A DNA stretch of 64,000 bases from Vigna angularis (Eukaryota > Streptophyta > Magnoliopsida > Fabales > Fabaceae), in the NCBI RefSeq assembly GCF_016808095.1, contig NC_068979.1, positions 29,407,960 through 29,471,959 on the forward strand. The letters run 5' to 3'. Shown in pieces: positions 47,394-61,930 of this stretch (positions are counted from its first letter, which is position 1; each line of letters begins with the position of its first letter). The notes beneath the pieces were generated by a model that was not told the origin of the DNA, did no database searches, and saw nothing but the letters and a program-made list of their open reading frames with translations. Position numbers and translations under genes: made by a program.

Positions 47394-50300
47394 TGTTGAA
47401 TATGGATAAAAAATATTAGTAATGATCATCCAGCCATCCAATATCCCACTTTTGTGGTCAGGCCACTGGGCCCCAATATCCGGGACTGACAATAATGGTT
47501 TGAAGATACTTTAGTGTTGTTTACGTTGAATAAATATATTTCACAAGTGAATGGAATTTTATCACACACACTTAAATGTTGCATGGTAATGTTTTTGAAC
47601 GTAACAGGTCAATACACCAAGAATTTTGGCCCGCCTTATTTGGGCTATTGCAGAGCACATAGATATAGAAGGATTGGATCCACTCCTAGCAGACGACCCT
47701 GATGACCCTCTTAATGTCATCATATCAAATATTCACAAGGTTCTGTTCAATGTTGATGCAACTGCAGAAACAACAAACAGAGTTCAAGATGTACAGGCAG
47801 TTCTTATATCTGCTCAACGTCTGGGATCACGCCACCCAAGGGCTGGACAGTTACTTACCAAAGAGCTTGAAGAGTTTAGGAACAATCCTTTGGCTGATTC
47901 TGTCAGCAAGCACCAATGTCGTTTGATATTACAAAGAATCCAATATGCTACACGTCATCAGGACAGTAGGTGTGATTATTGTGCAAATTTATTCATCACA
48001 GCTGGCAATGCATTTCTAATTTACTTTTCCATGTTGTCATTGATCCCTTTCTTATTCATATGTTTCCTTAATTCTTCTTTTCTCAAGTTACTCTTTAAGT
48101 AGAACTCTAGTCTGCTATGATTGTGAAAAAATTATTGCTTGATGGCGTTGTTTCTTGAAAGCTTGCTGTTAGATCTCCTGTTGGATGGAAGGTTGTATGA
48201 AGGTTGAGAGAGTCAGTGAGAGGTACAGGGGAGTTTTGTAAAACAGAGAGGCAATATTTGATTTATACAATCTTGAGAGGGCATGGTTTTTTGCATAATC
48301 CTGCGTTTTGGGTTCGTCATTCTTTCCCTTCAATTAGGAAATCCTGTCTTTGTAACTAAGTCTACACTTTCAGATTCTTGTGCCAGTGTTGATCACTTAC
48401 CAATTCTCTATTCAGAATATGTTGGTGCTTAATGGTCATTTTCAATGCTAACCAAGATCTTTATCAAATCATTAATTGAATTCATTATGTGGTATGCGAT
48501 TATTTCTCATTATTATTGTTACCTTCAGGTGGGCAGGGGTTACAGAAGCCAGAGGGGATTACCCATTTAGCCACCACAAATTGACTGTTCTGTTTTTTGA
48601 AGCATCTGCTGCTCAGGATAGAAAGTTGGAAGGATTGGTTCACAAGGCTATTCTGGAGTTATGGAGACCTGACCCCAGTGAACTAACACTTTTGCTCACA
48701 AAAGGAGTGGATTCTACTTTACTGAAGGTTCCTCCAACTGCGATTACTTTGACTGGAAGCAGTGATCCCTGTTATGTTGAAGGTTACCATTTAGCTGATT
48801 CAAGTGACGGGAGGATCACTTTGCATTTGAAGGTCAAAAAGCTTTCTGAACTTGTTGCTTTCTGATAGAACACCGAAAATTACAGAAAATACTAGACAGT
48901 TCTTGTATGTTTATTATGAACAAAACTGTTCTACCAATGGAGTAGGAATAGGTAACAACGGTGTACGACAGACCAAGGTCTTTCACAAGGACCTTTCTCT
49001 CCTAATCCCGTTAATCAATTTTTCCAGCCGCTGGAACCTCTCATGATGTTCCTTTTCTGCTCTGTCATGATTTGAACCAGTTCTTGCACTATCTTTTCCA
49101 GCCCATCCAATCTTGATTCCATTCTTGTATTCACCATGCCTCACACAGCTACCATAGGACCGAGAAAGAAGCTCTGAATACCATTTGATAGAACACCCAG
49201 AATTACAGAAAATACCAGAAAGTTCTTGTATGTTTATTATGAACAAAATTGCTTTACCAATGTAGTAGGAACAGGTAACAACAGTGTACAACAGACCAAG
49301 GTCTTTTGAGAGGACCTTTCTCTCCTAACCCCCCTTTCCAACAATCCCCCCAACAAACTCTCTGCTCACCTCCTAATAAGACTATTTATAATAGTCTGTT
49401 GTAGTTATGTGATTACAACTGAACTAACTCCCTTCTTTTTTCCTTCTTTTGTAAACTATATCAAACCTATCACTTTCTTACTCAGTTATTTAGATTTTGC
49501 AAGTAAATTTTGAAACATTTAAGTTGGGCATATGCTAGACCATTCTGTAATGGCCACAATTTATCCCTTTGGAAAATGAAATAGAGGTTGACAAAGCTTA
49601 CTACTTTATGTGAAGAATAGTAGATTGGTTTTGATTTTAAAGTGTGGTGACCATAATATCTATTGCTTGAAGATCCCCACAATATGGCAAATTGATTTCT
49701 TTGTTGGAAGGTGGCACCTTTAATTTCATGTACTATCTTTCTACAATTGCAACTATTTAATTTTACAAAAACTAATATTCCAAGGTCGTGAGGCTCTACT
49801 ATTGTATTTTGGCATGTGGTAACTTCCTAATTCATGGTTCCTGAAAAATATAGCATTGATCACTAATCCCTTAGACTTTGATCGACTATCTATTAATGAA
49901 AATATTAAAATGTATTACCCTTGCTTAGTAATGTAGTAGTGTCATATTTAAAGTTTTAAAACATATGGATGAAGTACATTATTTGCTTTTGGTACAGTTT
50001 CTTTTCCAAGCAGCTATGATGTTGGTCCTTATTTTGGTCTCATTATAAGTGAAAATGTTTCAGGTCTTAAACTTAACTGAGCTTGAATTGAATCGGGTGG
50101 ATATACGTGTGGGATTATCAGGTGCATTATATTATATGAATGGTTCTTCTCAGGCAGTGCGGCAATTACGTGGTCTTGTTTCACAGGTTTCTTCTCCTCT
50201 AAAGTGCATATTCCATTCCAATTTCCAATTGTTTTTTAGCATTTGCATCTTTTCAACTATTCTAAATAGGATAATGTATTATTAGGCAAAGGGGGTTTTA

Positions 50301-53300
50301 GAATAATTTATATTATCTTAGCAAAAGTGGCTTTTGTGCTGTATCCATCTGAAACCTTACTCTTCTTTAAGCTTCTGTAGTAAGCCACTGATCATTATAA
50401 ACATTTAAATCTAAGTTAAGATATGTCAATCTCTTTTTCTCAAATATTCTTTTAAGTTAGTATTAGAGAGGGTTGATCTTGCTTTGTCTATCTTGTTCGG
50501 CAAGAAAGTGTTCTACGCAGCTTCCATCTGTTGCTGTGCTGTTTTTCTCTGGTGACCACTAGATTTGAAGCACCCCTCCAAGTGGCACTCAGCGTAACTA
50601 GTTGCAAAGGCTAGTTCCTCCTTACACTTTATCATGTGTTGCTCATCTACATAGATTTGTGAGGCGCATGTAACCCATAGACTCCCTCTATTAGCTTCAT
50701 TGACTTCTTTTGTCACTGTTCCAACCCTCACCTTACCTTTCTGACAATCTTTCTGTATAGGTTCTCTTGAATCCTAAGCAACTTCTCTATTTCCTATGTT
50801 TATTGGTTTAGGTGCATGCCCAATCTTTTCCAGGTCTCCAACAATTACTTTAGAAAATTTGAATGGTAATGATTCTTTATCTTTGTTTCCTTTTGTTAAA
50901 CTTTGTTTAATTGATCAATGGTTTCACGATCACTTGGAAAAGGCCACTGAAATATCATCTAGTGTTGAACAGTGGAAGAAACTGGACTTCCAACTTTGTG
51001 CATTGCTGTGGCAATCTATGGAACCTAATATATTAGGGACCCTTAAACATAGCGAACATGTGAGTGCTTTTGGAAGAAGGCTCAGAGCATATTTGCAAAT
51101 GACATTAAGAGACTTTATGATTCTGCTGATAAATTGACATCTTTGATTGCTGAAGGTCATTTTACTATTCAGGAACTAAGAATTATTCTTGGAAATTCAT
51201 TCATTGGAAGAAATCACGTAGAAGTTGGATAAGTTATGTGTGGTCATGATTCTTTGAGCAATGAATCTAAATTTTGATCATATTCGGGATCAAATTGTAA
51301 CTGGTCAAGAAGTTCGATTAATGTGTTTGCTCTATGTTCCAACTCTTAAGTTGAAAGCCTCGTGAGTTTGCTGAAGCTTCTATCATGTGAGTCTTTTTGG
51401 AAGAAGGCTCAGAGCATATTTGCAAATGACATTAAGAGACTTTATGATTCTGCTGATAAATTGACATCTTTCATTGCTGAAGGTCATTTTGCTATTCAGG
51501 AACTAAGAAATATTCTTGGAAATTCATTCATTGGAAGAAATCAAGTAGAAGTTGGATAAGTTGTTGTGGTCATGGTTCTTTGAGCAATGAATCTAAATTT
51601 TGATCATATTCGGGATCAAATTGTAACTGGTCAATAAGTTCCATTAATGTGTTTGCTCTATGTTCCAACTCTTAAGTTGAAAGCCTCGTGAGTTTGCTGA
51701 AGCTTCTATGGTGGTTTCTAGTTGTGGAAGGGGGATGTTGAGGGAATAAAGGATGACGTGGTGACTGAGGATGCCTTTGATGCTCCTATTGTAAAAGAAT
51801 GTGTCGTACTCAAGGCAAAATTACTCTTTACAAGAGTTTTCTGACAAGACAACTAATATCTCCAAATTTGAAATAATTAAACCAAAATTTTCTGATTATA
51901 TCAAGAATATTTAGGGTTAAAATCCAACCACCAAGCACAATGTTTCACATCCCAATTTGTCCAAAGAAAAAATAGTTGGAAAAATGCATGGTGAAAAAAG
52001 GGGGTAGTCGGAAATTGGAAAGAGACTGAATTTGCGGAAAAGAAATTGACATCGAAGATTAATGGGATCAGCAAGAAGGCATGAATTTAGAGGAACTTGA
52101 ATAAATTAAATGGAGAATTCAGTGTATTGAACATACACTATTGTATCACTTCAGAAAAATAGGAAGGAGTTACAATGAATTTGAGAGAGTGAATTTCCAT
52201 CTCTTACGATCTCATATTTATAATAACTTTAGGTACATCAGATACACGGTATGAGAGGGAAGGGAAGATAGTTTGGAAAGATATATCTAGGAATCAGATA
52301 AAACACAGAGAACACAACACCTTTACAATAAATTCTATTTAAGACTATTTATTCTAACACTATCCCTCGTGTTGGAACATACACATATGCCACATGTTGA
52401 AAAAATAAATTCAACCTTAGGTCCTATAAAGGATTTTGTTAATACATATGGAAATTGATCATTTAATCTAACAAACTCAGTGCAGTTATCCTTGGACAAC
52501 AACTTTCTTCAATAAAATGGCTATTAATTTCAATGTGTTAGTCCTCTCATGGAACACTAGATTGGAAACCGTGTAAAGAACAAGTTGATTGTAACAATAC
52601 TTCTTCATCTGCTGAATCACACAAAAATATAATTCTTGTAGAAATTATTTTACCCATATAAGCTCAGAAGTTAGGGATACCATTGCTCTATACACAACTT
52701 CAATAGATTATTGGGCAACAACATTTTGTTTCTTGCTTCTTGAAGAGATAATATTTCCTTGTCTTGGAACATTTTTGAGTTAAACAGATGCCAACATTTC
52801 AATGATCAATACAAGGATTTTGCATGAATTGACTCACAACACGAATTGCAAAAGATAGACTTGGTCTAGTAATAGTGAGATGAAATGTTGCTGTTGGAAT
52901 ATCTCAACTAAAGGATTACTTGTGTAAACATTATCAAACCAAGGTGGGAGCCTTAAATACTTCTTGGGTATTGAAGTAGCTTAGTCAAAAGATGAGGTTG
53001 TAATCTTTCAAAGAAAGTAAGCTCTTGATATCAACTAGAGACAAGAATGATTGACTGTAGACCAGCATATAGTCTTATGGACCCAAATAAAAAATTATGG
53101 ATTGAAGGTTAATCTTTCTATGATCTAGAAAGATGTAGGAAGCTAGTTGGAAAACGGATCTATCTTACTATTACATGGCCTAATCTATCTTTTGCTGTTG
53201 GAGTTGTTAGCTATTTCATATAGGCTCTATGTATTGGCTATTGGAATATTGTCATTCATATTCTAAAAAGTTCCAATACAAGGTCTGCTATATGGAAATT

Positions 53301-56300
53301 AAGGAAAAATCGAGGTCTTTGGGTATTGTGATGTTGATTGAGTAGGTTCCCTTGTTGACAGACACTCTACTACGAGATAATATTTTCCTTCGAGGAAATA
53401 TTATTTCCTAGAAAAGTAAGAAACATAATGTAATAGAATGATCAACTGTTACAGTTAAATATAGGGCAATGGAGTCTCTTATTTGTGAACTTATATGGAT
53501 AAAACAATTTTTTCAAGAGCTTAACTTTTATGAAATCTAGACCATAAAGATGTATTGTGATAATCGATTTGTTTTTCACATTGCACTGAATCCAATATTT
53601 TATGAGAGAAGTAAACATAAAAAATGACTGTCATTTTATTCGGAAAAATTGTTAAAAGAAATTTGTATTGAGTTAAAAGAAATTTGTATTGAGTTTAAAA
53701 GTGACCAACTTCTAGATGTATTGACCAAGTCCATAAGGGGACCTTGAGTTTATTTGCTTTTAAGCATGATACATACGATTATGCTCCAACACGAGGAGTG
53801 TTAGAATAAGTATTAAAAGTTGGGAAGGAAGTTGTGTTGGGAACCACTTCCTGCTTTACCTATGAGTTGTACCTAGTTCTGTACCCATTAGCCTAGTGCA
53901 GTCTTTTGATCTTTCATCTTATATTATCATATTTCTATCATTATAAATAGAAGATCATAAGATGGGTCTTCCAAGCCATCCAAAAATATATTTTCTCTTT
54001 CTTAATCCTAAGCATTTAAACTCATGCTGGAGAGGGGGATATCGGTTTTGTTATTTCTAATATTTTGCTAGAGGAGCTATGCTCTCTCTGGGAAATTAGA
54101 GGTTTCCTTCTCTTGTAGTTTCCCTTTTATTGCAAATAATATATAATTCCCGAGTTCCTTAATCTTGTTCTGCTTCTATATCTGATGCTATAATTTTGGT
54201 CCGTAACAAAGTCAGGTGATAATTTTGTTTGAGAGATACCAATTTATGACTAGAATCATAAAGCTATTGAATATCTAGAAAAAAATACTTAGCCTTCTTA
54301 TTAAAGGAGTTACATGTTTTGAATGCTCTAAGAGTTTCCAATATATTGGATTTCACGGATTGTGTTAGGTTTTTTGTATCATAGAAAGGAAAGGGCTTTA
54401 TTTGTCCTTGAGTTTATTGGATAGAAGGAAAACTTGTACACAAAGGATCTACTCCTTTCACACTGAAAATTGCCCAGTTTGTTACTACTCAAAAAAATAT
54501 CCTCCTTTCCTTTCTAACTAGGACTGATTGACTATGACAGAAGACTTAACTGATAGGTCAAAGGATACAAAGGTTTAATTCCTATTTTTACTGTTCTTCC
54601 ATAGCAAGGCACAAAGCTGAAAATCTCACTTCTTCCATTGTTCAACCCTAACGGTGTATTTAGATTAAGGAGTGGATTTAAAGGAGTAGAAAAAGACGGA
54701 AATGAGGGAAAGAGAATGGAATCCGAGGTTGTTTTAGATTAAAGAAAATAGAGTGAAAAGTGAGAGAAAAGTTTAGCTTTTAAATAGGCTAATATATTTG
54801 ATGAGATGGATAATCCTAATACCGAAAAGGATGTCAAACTATAAGGAAAGATAGTAGGGATAGGCTAAAGAAAGTTAATACTAAATTTATGCAATTAGGA
54901 GTTTTAAAGTTATTTTTTTCATGGAATGTGAGAGAGTTAGCTGCTGATACATCTCGTGATCTGATGATGAATTTGATTAGTGAGCTATTTGGTGTTGCAT
55001 TGGTTTAGTAGGTATTTGATTAGTTTGTTTTTTTCTTCATAATTGGTATTTTTTTCTATGTGCAATGTAATTTTATCATAGATTTGGTATTGGTAATAAC
55101 ATTGATACATAATATAAGTCTATTTAGAGAGGAAAGTTTATAGGAGACTTGATTGATGAGTTATAAAATATTTGAGTATATAATCATATATTTAAAGAAT
55201 CATTTATAAAACAAATTTCTGTAAAATAATTTAATATAAAAATAAAATTTTGAAAATATAAATTAAAGTTAAAAGCAAATTTAAATTAAAACACTAAATT
55301 ATTATAGAATTTTAATAAGAAAAAGACTATTTCAATATAAAAATACATTAAAAGTATCAAAATTTAAATTGTTTGATTTAATTTCGTTTATTATTTTAAT
55401 ATTTATTTATTAACACAGTATTAGCAAAATATTAACTTTACTTTATTCATTATTTAATATTTATTATTTTAATATAAAAGATATATTAAAAAAATATTAG
55501 TCTGTGTATTTATTCTTTTAATTATAATAATAATAAAATATATTTATATCTTCTTCTGTTGGCAACCCTTTAAGTACTATTATTTGATAATATGAATATT
55601 AGAACTTTGGACTTTTATGATAATTGTGCTGGCTTGTATTATATTTTTATGTTAATTGTTTGCCTTTTACAGTACTTTTAAGCTCTGTTTCTTCACAAAA
55701 CAGTTCTTTACAATTCTTTTGTTTAAAATAGTTCCGGGTCCACATTCGGGTCATAATTTTGTTCCATTCTCAGGATCCAGTGTTGTGCAGTGTGACAGTT
55801 GGTGTTTCCCACTTTGAAAGATGTGCCCTTTGGGTTCAAGTATTGTATTACCCATTCTATGGTAGTGGTGCTGTTGGAGACTACGAAGGTGACTATGCAG
55901 AGGAGGATCCACAAATCACGAGACAAAGGAGAAGCCTAAGACCTGAATTAGGTGAGCCTGTGATTTTGAGATGTCAGCCGTATAAAATTCCGTTGACTGA
56001 GCTTCTTTTGCCACACCAAATATCACCTGTTGAGTTTTTCCGACTGTGGCCGAGTATGCCTGCTATTGTCGAATATACTGGTACATATACATACGAAGGA
56101 AGTGGATTTAAGGCTACTGCGGCCCAGCAGTATGGTGCATCTCCTTTCTTAAGTGGACTGAAATCCCTGTCTTCTAAGCCATTCCACAAAGTTTGTTCGC
56201 ATATTATCCGCACAGTGGCTGGGTTTGAGGTGTGTATTTGTTCGTTTGAAATAGTTTAAGGATTTGTTATTGCGTTCCATTTCTGGAATTGTTTCATTTT

Positions 56301-56957
56301 CCAAAAATCTTGTGGTAGTCCTATTCATTCTTGTTCCTTGTACGCTTTTAGTTAACTGTTTCTACGTTGACAGAAGCAGTAAATACGATATAGAAGCAAG
56401 GGTGGTAACAGCACTAACTCTACCATTTTCCTTTACCCTTTGTGTAACAGATGTGCTATGCTGCTAAAACTTGGCATGGTGGCTTCTTGGGCATGATGAT
56501 TTTTGGTGCAAGTGAAGTGAGTAGAAATGTGGACTTGGGTGATGAGACAACAACCATGATGTGCAAGTTTGTGGTTCGAGCATCCGATTCATCTATTACT
56601 AAGGAGATCGGATCAGATCTTCAGGGTTGGTTGGATGACTTGACCGATGGTGGTGTGGAGTATATGCCAGAAGATGAAGTGAAAGTAGCTGCAGCTGAGA
56701 GGCTCCGCATATCAATGGAAAGGATAGCATTGTTAAAGGCAGCCCAACCACGACCCAAGACTCCAAAATCTGAAGACGAAGATGAGGAGGATGAAGATAT
56801 GAAAAATGAAGAAAAGAACGATGGAGATGAAAAAAGGAAGGGGCCTTCAACTCTATCTAAACTAACTGCTGAGGAAGCTGAACATCAAGCTCTTCAAGCA
56901 GCAGTACTACAGGAGTGGCATATGATCTGCAAGGATAGAACTACTGAAGTTAATTAA
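43604..56957 (+). CDS. TPLATE: TPLATE, core subunit of the TPLATE endocytic complex
   Basis: Plant adaptor-like protein of the TPLATE complex, needed at the plasma membrane and cell plate for clathrin-mediated endocytosis; essential for pollen in Arabidopsis. Exons 43604-44731, 45929-46525, 47608-47969, 48529-48832, 50064-50186, 55774-56229 and 56451-56957 keep frame (one phase-2 junction, after exon 3) and give 1158 residues (Arabidopsis 1176). Start MDILFAQIQADLRSNDALRQ matches the family. The alpha-solenoid trunk spans roughly residues 1-600, then GDYPFSHHKLT and appendage-like VLNLTELELNRVDIRVGLSG, GEPVILRCQPYKIPLTELLL and DLGDETTTMMCKFVVRAS. The tail has an acidic run (EDEDEEDEDMK) and a final LQAAVLQEWHMICKDR. 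Exon 1 is C-rich at third codon positions while later exons are AT-rich. Introns 4 and 5 hold retrotransposons, but flanking splice sites look intact, so the gene is probably functional. Confidence 0.96.
47357..47390. repeat. (TA)n microsatellite in TPLATE intron 2
   Basis: About 34 bases of alternating TA. Confidence 0.95.
48863..49461 (-). mobile_element. Small internally deleted LTR retroelement in TPLATE intron 4
   Basis: Two direct copies of an LTR segment starting TGATAGAACACC (48863-about 49010 and about 49185-49461) flank about 170 bases. The complete right copy is bounded TGATAG…CTATCA. Reading the minus strand, the right copy is the 5' LTR, followed by TGGTATTCAGAGCTTC (initiator-Met tRNA primer-binding site) and a gag start MVNTRMESRLDGLEKIVQEL. 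The body then jumps straight into the 3' half of the second LTR. CTTTC flanks both ends as a 5-bp target-site duplication. Total about 600 bp. It begins about 30 bases inside the intron. The gag start resembles Gypsy-type gags more than Copia, but no pol remains to confirm it. Confidence 0.82.
50930..51720 (+). pseudogene. Copia gag remnant with 326-bp tandem duplication (TPLATE intron 5)
   Basis: Plus-strand text reads EISSSVEQWKKLDFQLCALL then WQSMEPNILGTLKHSE, then in a new frame KKAQSIFANDIKRLYDSADK, typical of the gag half of legume Copia elements. From about 51061 a unit starting GTGAGT…TTTTGGAAGAAGGCTCAG is repeated at 51387, so two adjacent copies of about 326 bp lie at 51061-51712, over 95 percent alike by eye. 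Frameshifts and stops show it is not coding. Confidence 0.7.
52060..52770 (-). mobile_element. Minus-strand Copia 3' end fragment in TPLATE intron 5
   Basis: On the minus strand, RNase-H-like residue patterns run from about 52.77 kb to ATGTTCCAACACGAGGGATA, a tract like that preceding Copia 3' LTRs, then TGTTAGAATAAATAGTC from 52359 leftward begins the LTR. The LTR's far end was not delimited (somewhere near 52.06 kb). Decayed, no full frame. Confidence 0.55.
52930..54208 (+). mobile_element. Plus-strand Copia fragment: RT end, RNase H and 3' LTR (TPLATE intron 5)
   Basis: Translation, with scattered stops, gives SLKYFLGIEVA, MIDCRPAYSLMDPNKKLW, CRKLVGKRIYLTITWPNLSF and later CELIWIKQFFQEL and LDVLTKSIRGP, in the order of the reverse transcriptase C-terminal part and RNase H of plant Ty1/Copia. 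The tract ATGCTCCAACACGAGGAG then precedes an LTR of about 410 bp, TGTTAGAATA (53799) to GTCCGTAACA (54208). Nearly the same LTR start and pre-LTR tract as the minus-strand fragment next to it, so both belong to one family. Confidence 0.8.
54209..55770. other. Remainder of TPLATE intron 5, AT-rich
   Basis: No coding frame seen. 55.13-55.55 kb is nearly pure A/T. The exon 6 acceptor (CCATTCTCAG|GATCCAG) looks normal. Confidence 0.6.
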
Positions 56958-58550
56958 CTATTTTTCTTTTGCTGATTTGCTTTGTATTTTTTTATAGGCC
57001 CGAGAAATGTATGAGTATATTAATCCTTGTTATATTTTCTTATTTTACGGTATACAAACTAGGTAGAGGCCAAGGTTTTCCAAGAGGGTATTCTTTATTC
57101 CCATTCCCATATTGAAGGAGAAATGCTTTTGTATATTTTCTTTATAGTTCATCATTTGTTGGAATTGGAAATGTTTGTATTTTTTCTTCAATGATACCTG
57201 AATTTTATGTTGTCTTTTGATTCATTTTTGTTCTAATTTCTGTCAGTGATTAATGAATCCTGTGTGTAGCGGTACACGCTAAACATATACGCCTGCATTT
57301 TCACGAAAACAGAATGCTTTTGCTTAGGAACAATGAGGAAATGAAAAAGAAAGGAGGAAAAATAAAATGGAGTATTAAAGTTGTTGAAATTAGGAAAATT
57401 AATAGGGAATAGAGGAGAAAAAGAATTAAAGATTTATGAGTAATTTGATTAATTGATAAAACCAAAGCTTAGAAGATAATTTAGTAATTAATTTAAGTAA
57501 TTGGCAAAGTGCCAATTTATTCGAGTAATTATTATACTGTATTAGTGAATTTTTCCCTAATTAATGCACATGACTTAATATCCTGTAACACATTTTATTT
57601 TCAGGTCAGAATTCATTCTTGGGCAGCTAAATTCTAACATCTGATTGGTTGGAGTTTATTACATTGATCTGATTGGTTGAACTTATACTTTATTGTTATA
57701 ATTGTGTGTTTATGAATGTAAATAAATTCGAGATATGTATGACAAGTAAATGTGAAATTGGGTTGGAATATATTAACTATCGGAGGATTTAGTTTATACA
57801 GATATATATTAATAATTTAATGTAATACATTTTGGTAGAAAAGTAAAGTAGGGGTAGATAATGGTGGGATGAATAAGAAAACATTTGAATTTTTATTTAA
57901 AGAGGAATTAAAAATTTTCATAAATAATTGTGAATGAAATATAAGTGATTGGATGAAGATTAATGTAAATGAACTTAAAAGAATAAATAGTTATAAAATT
58001 TTGGGTTAACTTTTGGTTTTTGACAAATATGATTTTGTTTTTGTTCTTATTTTAAAGCTGATCATTATATTCAAGAAAAGAAATGCATCGATTCATGTCA
58101 AATATTCGTTTTCCCGGATACATGTCATCTTCTTCTCATTTTCATCTTTATATTCCTTTCTATGATTCCCTTCATCCTTCTTCTTCATCGATTTTCTTAC
58201 CTTCTCCAATTCCGTTGAAATATCAAAATTAACTTAATAACGAGATACAATTCTAGCGTTCATAATAAAGAAAGAGATACAATATGTCAGTTAGATAAGC
58301 TATTAAAAGACACTTGATAGTTATTTAAAGGATATATATAGTAAAGTTGTCAACATTTTAGTAATAGATCATTGTTTGGGCCAAATATGTACAAAATGGA
58401 TTGTGGATGAAAGATGTAAGTATATGATTAAAGAAATTGGTGTTAAAATAAATTAAGGAACAGGAAGTTATTGGGGATCATTGGGTTGAATAAAACATCA
58501 ATTAGAGTTTTGTTTTGATCACCAAATAGTCTCACATTGCTCAAGTGATT
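56958..58550. other. 3' flank of TPLATE and intergenic DNA
   Basis: TPLATE 3' UTR probably extends to about 57.2 kb (T-rich, TTCTTCAATGATACC). The remainder is AT-rich with no gene recognised. TPLATE and the OPR gene converge here. Confidence 0.5.
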
Positions 58551-60233
<1,683 letters not shown>

Positions 60234-60283
60234 TCAAATAATTTGTAGTACTGGAGAATAAGCAAGAAGCAATAAGTATTTAA

Positions 60284-60335
60284 ATGTTTATAGATGGAGA
60301 ACCAAAAGGTGGTTGTTGTTAGATTATGCACGTGC
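60284..60335 (-). promoter_or_regulatory. Candidate OPR promoter elements
   Basis: On the minus strand CTATAAACATTT (about 60284-60295) could be the TATA box about 55 bases before the ATG, with a G-box in GCACGTGC at about 60328-60335 upstream. G-boxes are bound by MYC-type jasmonate regulators, fitting an OPR gene; evidence is positional only. Confidence 0.4.
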
Positions 60336-60819
60336 TATAAACTAACAACCTTCGCTCTGGTCAATGCTACAAGCCTACTCTACTTTTTTGAAAAATTATA
60401 ATCAAATCCTTTCAGTTCGCTTATTTTAATAATTTTCACAATGGTGGAAGCTTGGAAACAGATCTGGAATCTACCTTTAAAATGACAACTTTTGCGGTCG
60501 TTGTATTCATATTTGAAAATTTGAATATTATATATATTGAATTTGCGGTCGTTGGATTCTACAAGCCACACCACACAAGTAGGTTCAAGGTCTCATATAA
60601 CCTCATACACCAAACTAAACTTCTCAGATTGACCCAAGAGTTTATATTCCTACTCGATCCAATAAATATACTAAAAAGTGTCACCAATAAGTCATTTTAA
60701 GCCTCTTCATTATGGACTAACCTAACCTACACCTATTTGAGCCATATTATCATATTACTACTAAACTTTGGTAGTTTTATATGTTGGTTATTATTTATTA
60801 TATTGTTATTACACTTTTC

Positions 60820-61930
60820 AAGTAAGTATTATTCTAATAGGATCGTAGTCCCACAATTTATGATGATCCTAGAAATATAACTAGTATTCTCTAGGAAATA
60901 CTTGCTTCATAACGCTCACTTTCACTTGTAGGTCACAACTCTCTTACTGACTTTGATGGCAATCTCCTAGCTAGGTTGAGTCAAAACTAGAAGGAAAAAC
61001 ATGGTGATGATTGAAGGTTGGGGTGGTTGCGAAAATACGGTGAAAAAGAGACTAAGGCTCTTGGTAATGGGTTATTTTATGGTGATGGAGGTGGTATTTA
61101 GTGATGTTCTAAGAAAGGTTGAGCCAACTCTTGGAGGAAGATGGCTAGAGGAGGCCACTTGGGTTGCTCTAGCCTAGGGTGACCTTATAGGAGTAGTATG
61201 ACACAAAAATAACAACATAACTTTACTCTAAATCAAAAGTGAATATAAAAGTGGGAGACACATCTATTTATAGGCAAGGGAGTCTCCTAATTTATAGAAG
61301 CTAGACCTAAAAATCATATCTTGGCTAACTTAGAGAGTAAGGAGAAAATCCTTTTCATTAGGAGAAAGACAAATGACAAAAATCCTCTCCAATGAGAGGG
61401 GACCATGTGGTCACTACATATAGAGAATTCTCTCTATTCCTAAAGTGACATGTGACCACTAACTAGGAGGAAAAACTCTCAAAGGGAGGAGGACACATGA
61501 CATGGACAACCCACTCTCCTTACCCACCAAGTTAGATGAAAACTTTGATTCCTTGGTTAACTAAGCTAAATTTGCATCCTACTTTAGTCAACATTGGGCA
61601 TTGGCCCTTTGTTGACTTGAGTGATCAAAATCTTATTCTACTTGGCCCAAAATACAAGGCCCAAAATAAATACTACACTACTAGGCCCATAATTCAAAGC
61701 CTAAATAAATCTTAGATTATTTGATCCAAAATACAAGGCCCAAAATTATTCTTACTCTAAAAGCTTCATGTGGCCCAAGATGACCTAAGAAATAAAGTCT
61801 AAGCCCATATTCCACATATGATTTCAATTCTTTTTGAAAGTGTTTGATCATGACTAGAGGATATGCCATCAAACTTGAGCATCGAAGAGTCTTTGTAAAT
61901 GGATCATCCCCTCTCAATAATAAGGAGACC
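60820..61930 (-). mobile_element. LTR-like repeat, minus orientation, boundaries undetermined
   Basis: Less AT-rich block, unlike both flanks. On the minus strand it contains a textbook TATA box (CCTATAAATAGATG, about 61260-61275) and repeated phrases of the form GGGCCTTGTATTTTGG (61.65-61.75 kb), with no ORF. This composition and the isolated promoter suggest an LTR, possibly solo, but I could not find convincing TG…CA ends or a target-site duplication. Confidence 0.45.

Noticed and set aside
56599..56850. Antisense ORF in the last TPLATE exon
   Set aside because: Reverse reading of the acidic tail, leucine/histidine-rich by complement.
60452..60700. 82-residue plus ORF upstream of OPR
   Set aside because: AT-rich chance frame; no start context or similarity recognised.
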